DNA of 51,695 nucleotides from Amanita rubescens (taxonomy: Eukaryota; Basidiomycota; Agaricomycetes; Agaricales; Amanitaceae), in the NCBI GenBank assembly GCA_015039365.1, contig WION01000374.1, positions 1 through 51,695 of the forward strand, read 5' to 3'. Every line of letters begins with the position of its first letter. Within the stretch, counting starts at the first letter, position 1. Positions 46,741 through 51,695 of the stretch are shown one piece after another. A program made the position numbers and the translations under genes. The notes beneath the pieces are model-generated. The model was given only the letters and a program-made list of their open reading frames with translations. It made no database searches and was not told the origin of the DNA.

Positions 46741-47070
46741 TGAGTTGGAGTGGTTGAAACAGGGATCAGGTTTACATCGTACATAATACACGATGATAAA
46801 AAAAACTTCCGAAGTCTTCTCTTTCGGCCAATGCAACTCTCATCTCAACCATCTACTAGCTGCATCCACAGCGATACCCATCGCCACCTCCCACAATCAG
46901 CAAATCAAACTCTTCCGAATCGCCATTGTTGTCTGGGCTGGTTCGCACCCATTAATACATACAACTTGGCTTCCGACTCCCGTTTCGAATTGAGCAAGAC
47001 ACCAATTTCGAGCTTTTGGCTTCAGTTGCACTATACGATATGCTCCGTAGAGCCACATACCACACACACA

Positions 47071-47674
47071 TTTACCAACAATGTATTCCAAACTCCCCCG
47101 AAAGTCCTCCCCTACCGCGTCCAAGCTGGCCTTGGACAATCCTCTTCTTCCCGGAAAGGCTCTCGGCGCAAAACAGCGTGAGCCTTTTCTTCTTGGGCGT
47201 TGAGGTCTCAGCCGCTGCATCGAGGCCGGTATCCCAGTCCTTGTCGTAGTCAATGACATTGTGATCAAAGTCCTGTTGATGATGGTTAGGAAGAGAAATA
47301 AACGATCAATGGTGAAAACGTTACCAATTCCAGTGCCTCAACCATTATGGAAGATAGGTCTGCGAGCACAGGACGAGTGAAGGAGTCTTCCTCTTCACTC
47401 TAAGATAAAGGTATTTCAGCCAATTGCGCAGAGTATCGAGACAAAGCTTACCTTTGCAATGGACCCAAGGCACTTTATGTCTGCGCCATTCTTTACTTTG
47501 TGCTCGTTGGCAGCAATGACTTTAAAGGCGCAGGCCTCCCTAAGTGTAAACATGCAATCAACGTCGAGAATACATAAGTAGCCCTCACCGTTTTTCAGAG
47601 AAAGGAGTGATATTTTCCTTACCTCGCTTAGAAGCGCCGGAATGCGGGATGGGAATGCGACGTTTCTTCCCCAT
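47071..47674 (-). CDS. Small gene of unknown function
   Basis: Four exons splice cleanly: start at 47674 with MGKKRRIPIPHSGASKR, then EACAFKVIAANEHKVKNGAD, then SEEEDSFTRPVLADLSSI, then DFDHNVIDYDKDWDTGLDAA with a basic TPKKKR motif. The stop is at 47071, giving about 140 residues, although a possible donor near 47105 means the 3' end could differ. No domain is recognised. The basic N-terminus and the KKKR motif would fit a nuclear protein. Confidence 0.45.
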
Positions 47675-48082
47675 TTGCTTATCCCGCGGTGACACGAATG
47701 AGGTCTCTTTTGACGCGGTTCCCGATTCTCTCCGAGCTAATGATGGTTATGCAAAAGATCAGCAACACTGGCAACGCCAACTTATGTATCTGATTTTATC
47801 GCTATTTTTGAACGCCATCTGATGGTGCAGATGTGATCATGTCCTTGTCGAAACCTGGGATGACCGTAACGGACCAACCAATACGGTGTTTTGCATAGAG
47901 GAACAGGGAGGCTGGCATGGCCTCAGACTGGCACAAGCTGCGAAACGGACGGGAACTGTTGCAGTTAGGCGTCATGAGTAGAGCTGGGTGGGTCCGGCTG
48001 TGGCCTGGGATCGGCTGATCCAACTTGTGGGTTTCATGGCCACTGGTGGTTCATTCATCCGATCAACGATCAACGCAACCCG

Positions 48083-48089
48083 TATAAAA
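48083..48089 (+). promoter_or_regulatory. TATA box of the secreted-protein gene
   Basis: TATAAAA occurs about 220 bp upstream of the ATG at 48311, in the intergenic region. The position is compatible with a core promoter if there is a 5' leader. Confidence 0.35.
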
Positions 48090-48310
48090 TGGCCTGAGGC
48101 TGCGTCCGCCTCACGAAACCTCAGCTGGTCTCCATTTACAACACCTCGCACCTTAGAGCTGGTCTCTATACAGGTACTCCCTCGTTAAACCTCAGCGTTG
48201 GTCCCCATCTCCACACTCTCTTGCTATTTCCCATCAGTAAGCAATTCACAATACCACATAAACTGATGGCCAATCAACTCGCTCATGTTTGCCAACGTAG
48301 ATCGTCACTA

Positions 48311-48970
48311 ATGTTATTCTTACGCACGCTACTTATCTTTGTACTCGGCATATCGGTCGTGGCGGCGATTCCTGTCTCTCCGATGACGTCCAGTATTCAT
48401 CGAAGAGGAGACCACTTGCAAAGCATCAAAAAAAAGCTCGGAATGGAACCTAAGCCTCTCCCCAGGCCGGCTACTGAAGATGAGGCGAAACAACGGATAA
48501 ATGGTCTCTGGTCGGTAGCGGTTTCCGTGAAAGGCGAATCGAGCTTGAATTTGATTGGAGATGTATATGTGAAAATCGCGAACGGAGAATTTGTGGGACT
48601 TTGGCCGGAGGTAGAAAGCGTGTCAAAATATCTCGAGGCCAATAGGATCGAGGGATTGAGACGGGTGCAAAACATAGAAAGCCTCAAACAGGTAAGTGGT
48701 TTCTCGCAATTTGAACAATGTGACGTCTTACATGTGATGGTCATTTTGTAGAAGGCTAATTTACCCTCCACAATGACCGAGGGTGTGGAAAATACGCAGC
48801 CTCAGTTTCGTAATGACGCATTATCCATATGGTTCCCGGGCAACGTATATAATCATAGTTGTACCAAGGAGCAGCTCGCAGGCGGTATTGGAGTTATCGG
48901 CGGTAGTCCACCGTATCACTTGTGCGTGCCGATTAAGGACCAACGGCTCCGTCATGAACTTGGTATATGA
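48311..48970 (+). CDS. Small secreted protein of unknown function
   Basis: The start at 48311 gives a clear signal peptide (MLFLRTLLIFVLGISVVAA), followed by a mature region with GDVYVKIANGEFVGLWPEVE. An intron (gtaagt...ttgtag) at about 48691-48751 joins ESLKQ to KANLPSTMTEG. The end is IKDQRLRHELGI at 48970, about 200 residues in all. Cys residues are few (the SCTK and LCVP regions). A longer in-frame N-terminus from 48221 exists, but the signal peptide favours 48311. Family unknown; it could be lineage-specific. Confidence 0.6.
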
Positions 48971-50474
48971 TATTCGTTAAGTACTTTACGAGTAGTCCTG
49001 TTATTTTTGTCGTTCAGTTATGCAATGATGAATAGTCCTTGCAGCTCTCAAACTCGTGTCCAAAACAAGTTGCCTTGTCACCTTTTGAGCGTATCACAGC
49101 GTTGGGTACTATTTAAGTATATGTTTCGTCATGCAATAGCAAAGCAGGAGGGTCAAATGGATTGAAACTAATGACACTTGTACCACCACGTCCATCACGC
49201 GTATTAGCATATGATATACCTGGAATTACAAACAGTTGCGCCATGAACGCTCTCATTGCGAAAATTGTATATCCCGGTGGTATTTAATCGGGCAAGGACT
49301 CAAATGACGACGAGGTGGTTCTACAGGAATTCTTGAGGACCTCGATTCATTATCTGGACGGGAAGGCGAGGAGCCTCGACATAAATACTTGGGGACCTGT
49401 GGACAGCTGCCGTGCGTCGTGGTCGTCCTCGCCATCATAATCGGTACATGTTGCCCTACACAGCCCCAACAATAGTGACACCGATGCCACCACGACCAGG
49501 AGCATCATCACTAGGATCATCGCCAGTACAAGTGACCGGTGACCTATCACCTCCCTTCTGCCGTTACGGAGGAAACATCCATGGATTCAGAAACTCGTCT
49601 CTCCCCGGCGCGTCACAGGCATGGACGACGTGGCCCTCGCAAGACACCGGCATCGCCGTTCGGAGGATTCCAGCGTCGTCATAGTAAAGACAAACCAACA
49701 CAAGCTCGACATTTGAGCGAAGAATCACGGCCAGGCAGTAGCGGATATACGCGTCAGGGGACCGGCTGACGGACGACGAGGCTCTACGAATGGGGAAATC
49801 TGTCACGACTCGCCTTAGACAGGCTACACAACACAAGACTCAATCACTCTATAGCTACTGCTGATCGTGTCAAGCAGCGAGGGCGAATACAAGAACCGTC
49901 GAGGTTCAGGGCAAGTTAAGAAGGGAGGGCTCCGAGCTGTCCAAGGAAAGACTAGCTTGTTGCTTAGGGTATGTACTACAATATACGTTACTTATATACT
50001 ACTTGGGCATAGGGTATGAGTCATACTATGTCATAGGGCGTAGGGTACATGAGTCAGTACATGCACGAAGCATGCGGCACATCAAGGAGTAAAACAGGGG
50101 CTTGACAAAATCGGTGATGACATACGAAGTAGAGATGGTATGTATGTCCCCCATGGGATCCAGAGTGAAAGGCTGAGGAGCTCGATGTGGCCCGCTAGTG
50201 AAAGGGCCTGGGACGCCTGGATCATATGTTCAGCATCAATGTCTTGCAAAAATAGCAATGTCACGTTAGTGGCACGTCACCGAGTAGTTATTGACTCGTC
50301 GCGCGTCGACATGCCCAATGGCATTCTGCCGCACCCCCCAGTTTATAAGGAGCTCGTTGGTAGCTCACGAATGTCAAACAATAGGTGGTATTCAAAGACG
50401 TCCGATAGCTCGGTCCAAGGCAGGATACAAAGGTTCTACCAAATAAACCAACCTTATCGGAGGCCAAGTTACAA
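48971..50474. other. Intergenic region
   Basis: Short frames here (for example 49412-49769 and 50140-50478) show no domain or consistent splicing. A stretch at about 49970-50065 has imperfect repeats of cataggg/gtatgag-like words. I support no gene in it. Confidence 0.4.
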
Positions 50475-51630
50475 TTAAGTGCCAATGGTAGTTGCCCCAG
50501 CAAAGTATTTACGAGCATCGTCATCGAGCTCTGGAGCCTTAGCTGTGTTCTGGATCACATCAGAAAAAATTCAACATGTAAACCAATAAGGATTACCAAT
50601 ACTTGGAGGTGATCCGAATTATTGATGTCTGTAACCTTGACCTCCAAGGGAGCAGGATTAGATGGGTCAAACGAGCCAGTAAAGTTGTCCTGGATCAAAA
50701 TAAAAGGTCAAATAAACAAGAAACGATCATTCAAATCGACATACTCTGGCGCTTATTACAGCCCTCGTCCATGCGGTATTCAAAAGTCCTTTATATGACA
50801 CTTTGTGATTCGCTTGTGGATCGAGCCTTACGAGCGCAGCCATCATTTCGCTTATGCACAGGCCATGGCTCACAGCAACGACATGGACGTCTTCCCGGCT
50901 ACCGTTCTTGACATACTCTGCAAAGGGCGTCAAAATACACTCTCTCAACGCCCGTCCGGCGCGAACGGCCAAATCATCCAATGATTCGCCTTCAGGGAAC
51001 TTGTGTTTGCGGTCAGGGATGACGGCAAAGATGCCTTGGGCAGCCAAGTCAAGTATAGCCTTCTGAAGGGCTTCGTCGCTGTTAGGGTTGGACACTGCCG
51101 CGTCGATAGCCGGGTCTTTCAATATCCAGGTATGCCCCTCGGCCATACCAAAGTTCTGCTCTCGAAGGTCGGGCTCGACATGGAGTTTAACTTGCGTAGC
51201 TTGGCGTTCCTGGATGGAAAGTGCGGTATAGTAGGCTCGTTTGAGAGGCGATGCGTATATTACAGTGACTGGTACGGAAGAGAATGATTGTCCGAGAGCT
51301 GCCGCTTGCTAAAACAGGGGATTGATACTGAGGATGCGCCGTCACGATACTTGCATTTACCTGGACGCCTACGCTTGATCAGTCCTAGTCAACCCGCAGT
51401 ATGTACAGCAACTTGACGCACCTAGTTCCGACAAGGGCGTATCCTTCCAGCCTGCCCAAATGCGTTTCTAAAGCTCGAGATCAACATTATGTACCCCGTT
51501 CCCCAGGTAATACATCTACCAGATTGTCCTTGGACTCGCCATGCCGAATCTGGGGAAGAAATACGAGTCATAAGTCAAAGAAGCGCCCAAAACGTCCTCC
51601 AAAAAAACTCACGAATGTGACTGTGAACAT
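50475..51630 (-). CDS. Histidine phosphatase (phosphoglycerate-mutase-like) family protein
   Basis: A member of the histidine phosphatase superfamily. From the start at 51630 the first exons read MFTVTF and, after an intron, IRHGESKDNL, the catalytic RHG motif. A following exon has AGWKDTPLSEL. Later come VIYASPLKRAYYTALSIQER, LREQNFGMAEG, FPEGESLDDLAVRAGRAL and VVAVSHGLCISEMMAALV (second catalytic His). Exons after an intron at about 50747-50690 give GSFDPSNPAPLEVKVTDINN, and the last exon ends RKYFAGATTIGT at 50475. About six exons splice in frame and the gene appears intact. The substrate cannot be assigned from sequence alone. Confidence 0.85.
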
Positions 51631-51695
51631 CGTAAAGCCCGATTCTTATCAAGCAATATGACAGACGGTATAAAAGCGCTCCGGAGATGCTCATA

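Noticed and set aside
49412..49769. Overlapping Arg/Ser/Pro-rich frames
   Set aside because: No start context, domain or splice pattern; probably chance frames in GC-rich intergenic DNA.
1..51695. tRNA, rRNA and CRISPR features
   Set aside because: No tRNA-like A/B box pairs with a folding cloverleaf, no rRNA-like sequence and no regularly spaced direct repeats were seen.

Overview
The window looks like genomic DNA of a basidiomycete fungus, most likely an Agaricomycete. Genes are cut by many ~45-70 bp GT-AG introns. The gene content also fits: a DUR3-type urea transporter, a WSC-domain copper radical oxidase, a Crinkler-type protein, an alpha-kinase, an Spt5-like KOW protein and an IS3-like integrase-core gene family. 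I recognised no tRNA, rRNA or CRISPR array. I identified everything by reading translations and splice sites, without database searches.

Layout. 0-2.2 kb: 3' part of a DUR3-like urea transporter (+). 3.2-13.3 kb: two genes, each cut in two by a retroelement. One is an alpha-kinase (5' half at 8.3-9.4 kb on +, 3' half at 5.0-3.2 kb on -). The other is an integrase-core (DDE) gene (5' half at 13.3-12.3 kb on -, 3' half at 7.4-8.2 kb on +). Two short, apparently non-coding LTR elements lie in inverted orientation at 5.04-7.43 and 9.40-12.26 kb. Gene halves, reading frames and LTR variants pair up across the two elements, not within each one. This is the signature of an inversion of the 7.4-9.4 kb segment by recombination between the elements. 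14.3-25.1 kb: a decayed Spt5-like gene with a full-length 7.8 kb LTR element inserted near its 3' end (17200-25033, 5 bp target duplication). That element has a gag-like ORF, no recognisable pol, and a striking density of short inverted repeats throughout.

25-30.8 kb: a mosaic of duplicated fragments (DUR3 pieces, the Spt5-like 3' flank), a kinase pseudogene with three lesions, and a Crinkler-type NTPase/nuclease-fold gene. 30.8-38 kb: a PhzF-like isomerase with a homopolymer frameshift, two tandem paralogues of an uncharacterised coiled-coil gene, and profilin. 38.1-41.3 kb: a TFIIIC subunit with a C-terminal zinc-finger region. 42.5-45.8 kb: a copper radical oxidase with two WSC domains. 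46-51.6 kb: a remnant of FAD glycerol-3-phosphate dehydrogenase, a small unknown gene, a small secreted protein and a histidine-phosphatase gene.

Housekeeping genes (profilin, TFIIIC subunit, histidine phosphatase) sit beside recently rearranged, repeat-rich DNA. The standout observations are the element-mediated inversion, the consistent CCGG target of the short LTR family, and the hairpin-saturated LTR element.
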